Part shown: positions 29,746-36,911 of the stretch, piece after piece
How the letters are laid out: every line of letters starts with the position of its first letter
How positions within the stretch are numbered: the first letter of the stretch is position 1
The notes under the pieces: generated by a model
Databases searched by the model: none
Told to the model about the DNA's origin: nothing
The model's input: only the letters and a program-made list of their open reading frames with translations
Made by a program: the position numbers and the translations under genes
Assembly (NCBI GenBank): GCA_003222975.1
Contig: QHXN01000009.1
Location: forward strand, 62,001 to 126,000
Direction: 5' to 3'
Length of the DNA: 64,000 nucleotides
DNA from: Acidobacteriota bacterium
GTDB lineage: Bacteria; Acidobacteriota; Blastocatellia; Pyrinomonadales; Pyrinomonadaceae

Positions 29746-30864
29746 CTACTCGTCCGCGCAGGGCAGGCCGTGCGCCGCGACTGACGCGGCTTGCGCAACC
29801 GGAAGAGACCGCGACGCGACCACCTCTGCCGACGAGCGCCAGGGCACTTTCGAGAAGCTGTGCAGGCAGAACAGGCACGGCGAGCCGACCGACAGGCCCG
29901 GCTCCTCACCTCTCGCGGCGAGACTCGCGAGCGCCGCGGCGCGACGCGCGAGTTGTTCGTCGGCGATTCTGCGTAGGCGCGCGTAGGCCGCGGCGAACGG
30001 CTCCGCGTTCAAGTCGGCGACAACGTCCTCGTCGCCCGCGGCCCCCCTGTAGCCGGAAAGGTTGCAGCAGAGCGAGAGCCGCCCCTTGTAGTCAACGTTG
30101 CAGCTCACGCCCGCGAGCGCCGAGCAGGGCGCGGCGGGGTCTGCGTCGAAGTAGCCGACATCAATGCTCACCCTCATTTTGAGAATGCGCGCGAGCGTGG
30201 CGACCTCCTGCTCGGCTGCGGTGCGCTCGGCCTTGCCCAGGGCCTGCCCGTCTTCAAATGCGCCGGAGGTCGGGAGCAGGTGCGCGAAGCTGAACGCGTT
30301 CGCGCCCATGCGCGCGGCGAAGAGCGCGAGCTGTTCAAGCTGCGGGATTGTGTCGCGGCGTATGCACGCCTTGAAGACGAACGGGAGGCCCGCGGCGCGG
30401 CAGCGCGCGAACGCGCGCACGAGCCGCACGAAAGAGCCTTCACCACGCCAGCGGTCGTGCGCCTCGCGCGTCGCCCCGTCGAGGCTGAAGGCGACGTGAC
30501 TGACCGTCTCCCGTTTGTCTCGAATCGCCGGCCACACGCGCTCGAAGTGCCAGCCGTTGGTGACGAAGCTGCACCTCAACCCTTCAGCGCCGACCGCGCC
30601 CAGCACGTCGCCGAAGCGCGGGTGGAGCGTCGTCTCGCCGCCCGTGAACATCACGCTCTTGACGCCGGCTGCCGCGCGCGCCTCCCGGATGAGGCGCGCG
30701 AGAAGTTCTACGGGGAAGAAGTTGGCCGGCGAGTGGTAGAGCGCGTCCTCGTCGCGAAGGCAATAGACGCAGCGGAGGTTGCAGACGTTCGTCAGCTCGA
30801 CGATGAGCCGCGGCGGCCCGTAGTCGCGCGTGCGTTCGGTTCGTGTGGCGCTAACGAAGCTCAT
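29746..30864 (-). CDS. Radical SAM/SPASM-like peptide-modifying enzyme
   Basis: The 372-residue protein binds a [4Fe-4S] cluster through CNLRCVYC (Cys28, Cys32, Cys35). Further radical SAM elements are VMFTGGETTLHP and VAFSLDGATREAHDRWRGEG. The C-terminal cysteines (APCSALAGVSCNVDYKGRLS, then CCNL and SPCLFCLHSF) look like a SPASM or twitch region holding extra clusters, as in enzymes that modify ribosomal peptides. It lies 11 bases downstream of the HprK-related kinase gene and upstream of pqqD in the same operon as the precursor. The likely substrate is the 60-residue peptide encoded at 31911-32093; the chemistry (C-C, thioether or other crosslink, or epimerisation) cannot be told. Confidence 0.88.
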   Translation of the reverse strand: MSFVSATRTERTRDYGPPRLIVELTNVCNLRCVYCLRDEDALYHSPANFFPVELLARLIREARAAAGVKSVMFTGGETTLHPRFGDVLGAVGAEGLRCSFVTNGWHFERVWPAIRDKRETVSHVAFSLDGATREAHDRWRGEGSFVRLVRAFARCRAAGLPFVFKACIRRDTIPQLEQLALFAARMGANAFSFAHLLPTSGAFEDGQALGKAERTAAEQEVATLARILKMRVSIDVGYFDADPAAPCSALAGVSCNVDYKGRLSLCCNLSGYRGAAGDEDVVADLNAEPFAAAYARLRRIADEQLARRAAALASLAARGEEPGLSVGSPCLFCLHSFSKVPWRSSAEVVASRSLPVAQAASVAAHGLPCADE

Positions 30865-30874
30865 AAGACCGGCG

Positions 30875-31891
30875 TCACAGAAGCGCGGCGACGAAACGGG
30901 CAGTCCGCGCGGCGTCCCCGAATAAGTCCGTGCCGGCGTGGAGGCGAAACGCGCGGCAACTCTTAGCCAGGCGCGACAGCGCTCCGAGGTGAGCGCGCGC
31001 CGCCGCCCGGTCGTAGCCGGCCCAGGGGCACATGCGTATCAGCAGCGCCATCGCCTCGCGCTGGCCCAGCCCCTCTGCGCGACTCGCCCGCACGTTCGTG
31101 ACCGAGGGGAAGATGATCGCCGACGGCGTGCAGGTCTCGGCGTAGCCTTCGGGGAAAATTTCGAGGGGGTCGAAGCGGCGCTTCCAGGGGTCGAAGGGCG
31201 CGGGCACGTTCAGCGAGTCCTCGAAGCCCGCGAGGCTCCCCGCCGAGACCGTCTGCTCGGTGACGGAGAAGGCGCGGCGCAGGGCGTGCACCTCCGCCCG
31301 CTCGCCGCTTTCGTACAGGAGGAGCGAGTCGTCGGAAAGATAGCCCCAGCCCGCCGAGGCGAGCTGCGCCGTCAGAGTTGACTTGCCCGCACCCGAAGGG
31401 CCGAGGAAGAGGACGCCCGTGCCGCGCGCCGGAGCGACGACGCAGGCGGCGTGAAGCTCGTAGAGTCCGCAACGGCGCGCGGCGGCCATCGCCGCGTTGA
31501 AAACCAGACGCGCGAGCGCGGCCTCGCGCCGGGAAGATTCGCGCCGGCCTATCCAGACCTTGATCGAGGAGGCCGCGCCGCAGCCGACGCTGACGAGCGA
31601 GTCGTCGTAAGCGAGGTGATACGTGAGTCCGTCCGTGTGGCAGCGCCCACCGGGGGTCAGCTCGAAGGATTCAAGCCCGCGGGGCAGTTCGGGCGGCGGG
31701 GTGTCGAAGACACGGATGGACGCGGAAGGGTTCGCGGTCGCCTCGGAGCGCTTGAAGTGCCAGCCCGCAAAGTGCAGGTCGAAAAGTTCCGCCGCCCACG
31801 CCTCGTCAGCTTCGACGCAAATTGCGCGACCGGCGACCGCGTAAAAACTCACGGTCGCCGGTCGCGCAGAGGTTTCCAGCGTGCTGACCAT
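30875..31891 (-). CDS. HprK-related kinase of a RiPP system
   Basis: The 338-residue protein resembles the C-terminal domain of HPr kinase. It has the P-loop LFLGPSGAGKSTLTAQLASA (near residue 165), then GYLSDDSLLLYESG and a later SAIIFPSV, preceded by ELHAACVVAP. It lacks the N-terminal domain of true HprK, and no HPr gene is close. Similar kinases (HprK-related kinase A and the PadeK type of lasso clusters) sit next to PqqD proteins and, where studied, phosphorylate a residue of the precursor peptide. ATG 31891 lies 19 bases after the precursor stop codon, and the stop codon is 10 bases before the radical SAM start, so co-expression is very likely. Confidence 0.85.
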   Translation of the reverse strand: MVSTLETSARPATVSFYAVAGRAICVEADEAWAAELFDLHFAGWHFKRSEATANPSASIRVFDTPPPELPRGLESFELTPGGRCHTDGLTYHLAYDDSLVSVGCGAASSIKVWIGRRESSRREAALARLVFNAAMAAARRCGLYELHAACVVAPARGTGVLFLGPSGAGKSTLTAQLASAGWGYLSDDSLLLYESGERAEVHALRRAFSVTEQTVSAGSLAGFEDSLNVPAPFDPWKRRFDPLEIFPEGYAETCTPSAIIFPSVTNVRASRAEGLGQREAMALLIRMCPWAGYDRAAARAHLGALSRLAKSCRAFRLHAGTDLFGDAARTARFVAALL

Positions 31892-31910
31892 TCGACTACA
31901 AGCCCGACGA

Positions 31911-32093
31911 TTAGGGAGCGAGGACGCCGCTGTCAGTACCCTGGAAGAAGGTCGTGGCCTCGAGCACGTCTATGGGGAAAGAGACCTCCGGCTCGACGAA
32001 CGGCTTCCTGGCCGCGGGCGTCGCCGGCACTGCCTCCTGCCCTTCGACTTCCGAAAGCTGCTGGGGACTCAGAATCTCGGTCTTCTCGATCAA
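31911..32093 (-). CDS. RiPP precursor peptide, 60 residues (candidate)
   Basis: A TTG start at 32093 is preceded by AGAGGAGA with 9 bases between. The acidic peptide begins MIEKTEILSPQQLSE, has an Ala/Pro-rich linker, then KPFVEPEV (residues 30-37), and ends LEATTFFQGTDSGVLAP. The F-x-x-P-x-V motif at 32-37 resembles the YxxPxL leader motif that PqqD/B1 domains bind. The segment after it (residues 38-60), rich in Thr, Phe, Asp, Ser and Gly, would be the core. It has no Cys, so thioether chemistry on Cys is excluded. It lies between the STN protein and the kinase with gaps of 36 and 19 bases. Its small size, context and strong ribosome site support it; the product is unknown. Confidence 0.75.
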   Translation of the reverse strand: MIEKTEILSPQQLSEVEGQEAVPATPAARKPFVEPEVSFPIDVLEATTFFQGTDSGVLAP

Positions 32094-32129
32094 GGTCGCT
32101 TGTCTCCTCTGAAGAATGTTAATCGCGGC

Positions 32130-32969
32130 CTAAGACTTGGGCGGCGCGGGCGCAGCCAGCAAAAGGCGTAGCGGCTGCGTCTGGAACGTCTGCAAGTCCA
32201 GGCGGTAGTAAAAGCGCACTTCCGGCGACAGACTTCGCACCGCCTGTTCGAGCGAGTAGTTGCTGAACTCGACATCAACGACCGCGGGGGACTCGTAGCG
32301 CATCTCGAACGGGACGCCGACCTCGCTCGCGATCTTGAAGAGCACGACCGAGAGCGGCTGCTTGTGCGCGCGCACGCTCAAAAGGTTGTTGGCGAAGGTG
32401 ACCTTCAGAGGGTCTTCGTCCTTCTTCTGCTGCGCCTGTTCGTCGCTGCCGTCCTCCGTGTTGCCCTCGATGAGGACGGCTTCGGAGTTGCCGCGCACCG
32501 ACGCTGTCAACGAAGGCGGGCGCTCGTTCAAGCCCTGCAAGTAGATCGCCAGAGGCTTCGGCTGCTCCGGGTCGTCGCCGCCCAGGACGTAATCAACGTA
32601 GGCTTGCGGCGCGAGCATGCGCAGCGTCGCCTCCAGGTTCAGCCCGCCGAAGTCGAGCGTCACCTTCTGCCTCTCCACGAGCGGACTCAAGGAGACGGGG
32701 GCTTTAACCAGCCTCGAAATCTCTCCCGCGATGTCCGCCGGTCTCGCGTCTCTGGCCTTGACGGTGAAGGTGTGCGGGGCGGCCCTGCTCATCCGAACGC
32801 TCCAGTTCTTCTCCGCGGCCCTGGCGTCGGCGGCGGATCGCGTCTGTGCGTTCTGCGGCGCGGGGGCCGTTTCCTGTTTGGCAAAGATCGCGGCGGGCGA
32901 AATCATTAAGACCAGGATGAAACAGGAGACGGCAGTCGAGCGTCGCCGCTTAGAAAAGCTTTCCGACAT
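32130..32969 (-). CDS. Exported STN-domain protein in the RiPP operon
   Basis: ATG 32969 gives MSESFSKRRR followed by the hydrophobic STAVSCFILVLMISPAAIFA, a typical signal peptide with cleavage near FAKQ. The 280-residue protein contains two segments resembling secretin/TonB short N-terminal (STN) modules: ARPADIAGEISRLVKAPVSL and, at the C terminus, KQPLSVVLFKIASEVGVPFE with FSNYSLEQAVRSLSP. STN modules occur in secretins and TonB-dependent receptors that sense or bind substrates in the periplasm. Here they are free of a barrel. It is the first gene of the operon (promoter at 33102-33130) and is 36 bases before the precursor, so a role in binding or exporting the peptide is possible, not proven. 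Confidence 0.7.
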   Translation of the reverse strand: MSESFSKRRRSTAVSCFILVLMISPAAIFAKQETAPAPQNAQTRSAADARAAEKNWSVRMSRAAPHTFTVKARDARPADIAGEISRLVKAPVSLSPLVERQKVTLDFGGLNLEATLRMLAPQAYVDYVLGGDDPEQPKPLAIYLQGLNERPPSLTASVRGNSEAVLIEGNTEDGSDEQAQQKKDEDPLKVTFANNLLSVRAHKQPLSVVLFKIASEVGVPFEMRYESPAVVDVEFSNYSLEQAVRSLSPEVRFYYRLDLQTFQTQPLRLLLAAPAPPKS

Positions 32970-33101
32970 AAACGCGGGACACTTCCTCTTGTAAGTAAAG
33001 CATAGAACCAAGCATGCAGGACAAACGGTAAGCGGTGAACCCTTCGACGGCAGCCGAAGCGGAAATTGGTATTCGCCTCAGAACTTTAATCGGCCAAGCG
33101 G

Positions 33102-33130
33102 AAGCTAACATAAATAGACAGACGGGTCAA
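33102..33130 (-). promoter_or_regulatory. Possible promoter of the RiPP operon
   Basis: TTGACC (33130-33125) and TAGCTT (33107-33102) on the minus strand are 17 bases apart. Transcription would start about 125 bases before the STN-protein ATG and would separate this operon from the upstream nucleotidyltransferase gene. Confidence 0.45.
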
Positions 33131-33182
33131 CGCGGGCGTTCTTTCAGTACTTCAGTTGATGAAGGCCGCGCCGCTCCGCGCG

Positions 33183-34379
33183 TCAGCGAACGCCCCTTCT
33201 CTTTCGGAAGAGTCGGAGGGGGCGCAGAAGGTAGTATGCGAAGGTCAGGCCGGCGGGGAGTCGGAGCGCGATGAGGTCTCCGTCCGTCGGCGTGAGTATG
33301 AAACGGAAGTATCGAGCTTTCTCAAGGAGGCGTCGGCGCGCGCGCAGGTTGAACCGGACGCCGCGGACGATGCTCAGCGGCTCGAACTCCGCGCCGTCGA
33401 ACATCCTCGCCGCGACCTCCCCCGACAGGCGGGCCACGGCTGCGTCCGCCAGCGCCAGCCGCGGCAACCCTTCCGGCAACGACGCGCCCAGAAGCCCTGA
33501 CGCGAGGCGCAGGCCGAGGAGCAGCATCCGCTCGACGTGCGAGTCCCGCGCGAGACGGAGGGCGAACGGCCAGTCGAGGTTCGGGCGCGAGTTCAAAAGC
33601 TCGGCCACGTCGCAGACCCACGCCAGGCGCTCCCAGAAGTGTTTGGTTCCGTGAACACAGAGCGCGACGAGCAGGTCTTCAGGCGAGAGGGTCTTGACCT
33701 CGCCGCCGCAGACACTGACCGCGACGGCGCGCGACCACACACCCTCTCCGAGGGGCACGGCTGCGAACCGCCTCGACGCCACACCCCAATGCAGCTCTAC
33801 GGTCAGCCTCCCGCCGTCGCGCGTGAGCGCGAGGTTGTGCTGCGAGCGCAGAAGGACGTTCTCCTGAGACCGCGAAAGGCCGCCCGGCACAATGAAGCCG
33901 AGAGATCGAAGGAGTTCCTTCGCGCGTGGTACGTCGCGACGGCGCACGATGATGTCGAGGTCTAGGAAGCGACGGAGTGAGAGGTCGCCGTAGGCGCTCG
34001 CGGCGAGCGCAGGGCCTTTGTAAGCGAGGGCTGTGACGCCTCCGGCTTCGAGAAGATTGGTGATGCGCACAAGCTCACCCGCGAGGAGTAGGTTGCGCGC
34101 GGCGTTGTCGCGAAACTTCTCGCCTAAGCTTTGCCGCACGGCCCGCGGCACGGAGTCGCCCGCGTGCGCGCAGAGCTGTCGGTGCAGCAGAGGGAGGACG
34201 GCGTGCCGCCGCGCAAGACTGACGAGGTAATCCCAGTCGAGTTCTTCGCGCGCGAGGGCCTTGATGCGCTCCGCCGCTTCGCCGCCGACACACGTCCGCG
34301 CGCACAGCAAGAGCAGCTCGTGCTCGCGACGCGAGGCGACGCTTCTTTTCAGTTCAGAGTCTTCGGGACGAGCGGGCAT
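33183..34379 (-). CDS. Nucleotidyltransferase family protein (PF14907-like) of the RiPP locus
   Basis: The 398-residue protein shows the nucleotidyltransferase block ALAYKGPALAASAYGDLSLR followed by RFLDLDIIVRRRDVPRAKEL, in which the two Asp of DLDI should bind metal. Later features are VELHWGVASRRFA and SPEDLLVALCVHGTKHFWER, typical of the NTP_transf_5 family. Relatives are found in lasso peptide and HprK-related clusters, where they are thought to modify the peptide or complement the kinase. ATG at 34379 is the start. The gene is upstream of the RiPP operon on the same strand with a 213-base gap holding the operon promoter. Confidence 0.82.
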   Translation of the reverse strand: MPARPEDSELKRSVASRREHELLLLCARTCVGGEAAERIKALAREELDWDYLVSLARRHAVLPLLHRQLCAHAGDSVPRAVRQSLGEKFRDNAARNLLLAGELVRITNLLEAGGVTALAYKGPALAASAYGDLSLRRFLDLDIIVRRRDVPRAKELLRSLGFIVPGGLSRSQENVLLRSQHNLALTRDGGRLTVELHWGVASRRFAAVPLGEGVWSRAVAVSVCGGEVKTLSPEDLLVALCVHGTKHFWERLAWVCDVAELLNSRPNLDWPFALRLARDSHVERMLLLGLRLASGLLGASLPEGLPRLALADAAVARLSGEVAARMFDGAEFEPLSIVRGVRFNLRARRRLLEKARYFRFILTPTDGDLIALRLPAGLTFAYYLLRPLRLFRKRRGVR

Positions 34380-34455
34380 CGAAATCGCCTTCTCGGAAGG
34401 CGCATGACAGTCTCACGCGGTCGCGCGCGTCGGGCGATGGGATCCAAGCCCGCGT

Positions 34456-35112
34456 TCAACTCACCTTGAACGCGTAGCCCAGCCCGTCGCCGAGCGGCAG
34501 CACCAACGAGTTGAGCTGCGGGTGACGGACGAAGAGCTGGTTGAACTCGCGCAGGGCCTGCGTCGAGGCGGTCTGCTCCGGCGCGCGTATCTCGCCGGCC
34601 ACCTGCCCGCCCCACAGGAGGTTGTCCACGATGACGACTCCCCCGACGCGCAGCAGTGGCAGCGCGAGTTCGAGGTAGCGGCTGTACTCCTCCTTCACGG
34701 CGTCTATGAAGACGAGGTCGAAAGTCTCTTCGAGCCGCGGGAGCACTTCGAGCGCGGGGCCGCGCTCGATGCGGACGCGCTCTCTGAGGCCCGCGCGGCG
34801 CAGGTACTCCTCGCTGCGCGCGATCATCTCGTCGCTCAGCTCGATTGTGACGACGAGGCCGTCGGCGGGGAGCGCGCGCGCGAGGTGTATGACCGAGTAG
34901 CCGATAGCCATCCCGATTTCGAGGACGCGACGCGCCCCTGTCGCCCCGGCAGTGATCTCAAGGAAGCGCGCCACTTCGGGGTCGGCGATGGGGACGCGTT
35001 GCTCGTCCGCGTAACGCTCCATCTCTGCCAGGAGGCCCACGTTCGCCGGGAGGAGGCGTTCGAGATATTCGGCCTGCTCGCCGCGGAGGATTGCGTCAAC
35101 GCGTGCTTTCAT
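34456..35112 (-). CDS. O-methyltransferase, SAM-dependent (COMT-like)
   Basis: The 218-residue protein matches the catechol-type O-methyltransferase family: RRVLEIGMAIGYSVIHLARA (SAM loop), VTIELSDEMIARSEEYLRRA, DLVFIDAVKEEYSRYLELAL (metal/SAM Asp) and GGVVIVDNLLWGG. ATG 35112 has AGGGCG upstream. It lies 76 bases before the nucleotidyltransferase gene on the same strand, so it may be a tailoring enzyme of the RiPP locus, but small O-methyltransferases of this type also act in general metabolism. Membership of the locus is undecided. A terminator upstream (35172-35207) separates it from the NtrC-type regulator gene. Confidence 0.88.
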   Translation of the reverse strand: MKARVDAILRGEQAEYLERLLPANVGLLAEMERYADEQRVPIADPEVARFLEITAGATGARRVLEIGMAIGYSVIHLARALPADGLVVTIELSDEMIARSEEYLRRAGLRERVRIERGPALEVLPRLEETFDLVFIDAVKEEYSRYLELALPLLRVGGVVIVDNLLWGGQVAGEIRAPEQTASTQALREFNQLFVRHPQLNSLVLPLGDGLGYAFKVS

Positions 35113-35171
35113 TTTTCGCCCTCGTTTCTCTTCGGCTTTACACGAACAGAGAGATGATAGATGAACCGGCT

Positions 35172-35207
35172 GAAAAAATAATGACGGCAATAAACTGTGA
35201 TGCCGTC
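35172..35207 (-). terminator. Intrinsic terminator after the NtrC-type regulator gene
   Basis: On the minus strand GACGGCA (35207-35201) and TGCCGTC (35189-35183) form a 7-bp stem with an 11-base loop, followed by ATTATTTTTT. It lies 57 bases after the regulator's stop codon and ahead of the O-methyltransferase gene. Confidence 0.75.
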
Positions 35208-35263
35208 TCGAACTTTATTCCAATATACCTTGAGCGGCGCGTTGGAGACAAAGGGCGTTTGTT

Positions 35264-36754
35264 TCAGGTGTCGGGATTATCCTGCGCCTCGTCTCCCCCG
35301 ACGGCAACGTAGCGGCGCGCGAGACCTAGCTCGCGCAGTTTGTGCTGGAGCGACTGCCGGTGCATGCCGAGCACCGCGGCGGCGCGCGTGACGTTTCCGC
35401 CCGACTCTTCGAGGCAGCGCGCGATGTAGCGCCGCTCGAACTCGCGCCGGTCTTCCCGGAAGTCCGACGTGAACGGCACGGCGAGGGCGCTGTCTTCGGT
35501 CGCGGGCGTGGCGGCCAACTCCTTCGACGCGCGTGCGGCAGAGCCGACCTCTTCGGGCAAGTCACACGCGTTCAGCCCCTCGCCTTCGGCCATAATCAGG
35601 GCGCGCTCGACGGCGTTGCGCAGCTCGCGGACGTTACCCGGCCAGTCGTACTCGACGAGGCGGCGCAGGGCCGCGGGCGCGATTGCGCGCGGCGCGAGGC
35701 CGTAGCGCTCGGCGGCCTGCCGCGCGAAGGTCTCGGCGAGGACGGGGATGTCCTCGCGGCGTTCGCGCAAGGGGGCGATGTCTATCGTGACGACGCGCAG
35801 TCGGTAGAAGAGGTCTGCGCGGAAGCTGCCCCGCTCGATCTCCTGTTCGAGAGGGCGGTGTGTGGCGCTGACGATGCGCACGTCAACCGGAATGGACTCG
35901 GAGCCGCCGAGCCGCTCGACGCGCCGCTCTTCGAGGGCGCGCAGGAGCTTCGCCTGAACATTGGCGCTCATGTCGCCGATCTCGTCGAGGAAGAGCGTGC
36001 CGCCGTCGGCCTGCTCGAATTTCCCGCGCCTGCGCGCCGCCGCGCCCGTGAAAGCGCCGCGCTCGTGGCCGAACAGCTCCGACTCGATCAGCTCCGAGGG
36101 GAGCGCTGCGCAGTTGACCGCGACGAACGCGCCGCGGCGTCGGTGCGAACTGCGCTCGTGCAGCTCGCGCGCGACCAACTCCTTGCCCGTTCCCGACTCG
36201 CCGCGCACGAGCACCGTGGCGTCCGTCTCGGCGACCTTCTCGATCATTGCGCGCACGCGGTTCAACGCCTCGGAGTTGCCGATGAGCGCCCCGCGTTGCG
36301 CCCCCTCAAGCTCGATGCGCTTGCGCAGGGAGAGGTTCTCGCGCCGCAGCCGGACGGTTTCGAGAGCGTTCTTGACGACCAGCCGCAGCTCGTCAATCTC
36401 GAAGGGCTTCGAGAGGTAGTCGTAAGCCCCGGTCTTGATCGCCTCGACCGCCACGCGCTCCGACCCGTAGGCCGTGACCATGATGACGGGCGGAGAGTCG
36501 TCGCCCTCCGTGGCAAGCTCGCGCAGGAAGTCGAGGCCGCTCAGGCCCGGCAGGTTCACGTCGAGCAGCAGAAGGTCTGGCGCGCGCGCATTGATTTCCG
36601 CGCGCGCCTCCTCGACGCTCCCCGCTTCCGTGATGTCATAGTCGCTGCCGCCGAGCGCGCGGCGTATGCCGTAGCGGGCGGCCTCCTCGTCGTCAACGAC
36701 GAGCACGCGCCACTTCCCCCTTCTTCTCTTCTCCGAGGTCATCTCAATTTCCAT
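35264..36754 (-). CDS. Sigma-54-dependent response regulator, NtrC family
   Basis: The 496-residue protein has a receiver domain (VLVVDDEEAARYGIRRAL; phosphorylated Asp in LLLLDVNLPGLSG; TAYGS; KPFEIDEL), a sigma-54 AAA+ domain (GESGTGKELVARELHE, then GAFTGAAARRRGKFEQADGG with the sigma-54-contacting GAFTGA, LFLDEIGDM, WPGNVRELRNAVERALIM) and a C-terminal Fis-type helix-turn-helix (ARCLEESGGNVTRAAAVLGM followed by HRQSLQHKLRELG). It is encoded just after a histidine kinase gene on the same strand, its likely partner. No sigma-54 promoter was recognised nearby. Confidence 0.95.
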   Translation of the reverse strand: MEIEMTSEKRRRGKWRVLVVDDEEAARYGIRRALGGSDYDITEAGSVEEARAEINARAPDLLLLDVNLPGLSGLDFLRELATEGDDSPPVIMVTAYGSERVAVEAIKTGAYDYLSKPFEIDELRLVVKNALETVRLRRENLSLRKRIELEGAQRGALIGNSEALNRVRAMIEKVAETDATVLVRGESGTGKELVARELHERSSHRRRGAFVAVNCAALPSELIESELFGHERGAFTGAAARRRGKFEQADGGTLFLDEIGDMSANVQAKLLRALEERRVERLGGSESIPVDVRIVSATHRPLEQEIERGSFRADLFYRLRVVTIDIAPLRERREDIPVLAETFARQAAERYGLAPRAIAPAALRRLVEYDWPGNVRELRNAVERALIMAEGEGLNACDLPEEVGSAARASKELAATPATEDSALAVPFTSDFREDRREFERRYIARCLEESGGNVTRAAAVLGMHRQSLQHKLRELGLARRYVAVGGDEAQDNPDT

Positions 36755-36795
36755 GCCCGCGCGTTAGTGCATGCCGCGTGCCAAGAGGCCAGTCA

Positions 36796-36911
36796 ACAGG
36801 AGCCAGGAGCCAGGAGGCAGGGGGTTGAGCTTAGCGGGCGTTGTCGCTTTCAACTGAACCGCGCGATGAAGAAGTTCTCCTCCTGCCTCCTGCCTCCTGC
36901 CCCTGCTCCCT
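36796..36911. repeat. Heptad-unit inverted repeat D (AGGAGCC/AGGAGGC units)
   Basis: Left arm 36796-36824 has three AGGAGCC-like heptads; right arm 36878-36911 has the complementary CTCCTGC units. The right arm is read as the C-terminal codons of the histidine kinase (residues EQGQEAGGRRR). The unit is almost the same as in repeat G. Confidence 0.85.

Noticed and set aside
28849-34379. Canonical lasso peptide cluster
   Set aside because: No asparagine-synthetase-like cyclase is present, and the precursor lacks a plausible Gly start with Asp/Glu at ring positions 7 to 9.
34387-34403. Small hairpin before the nucleotidyltransferase gene as a terminator
   Set aside because: The stem is only 6 bp, it ends about 8 bases before the ATG, and the following T-run is weak.
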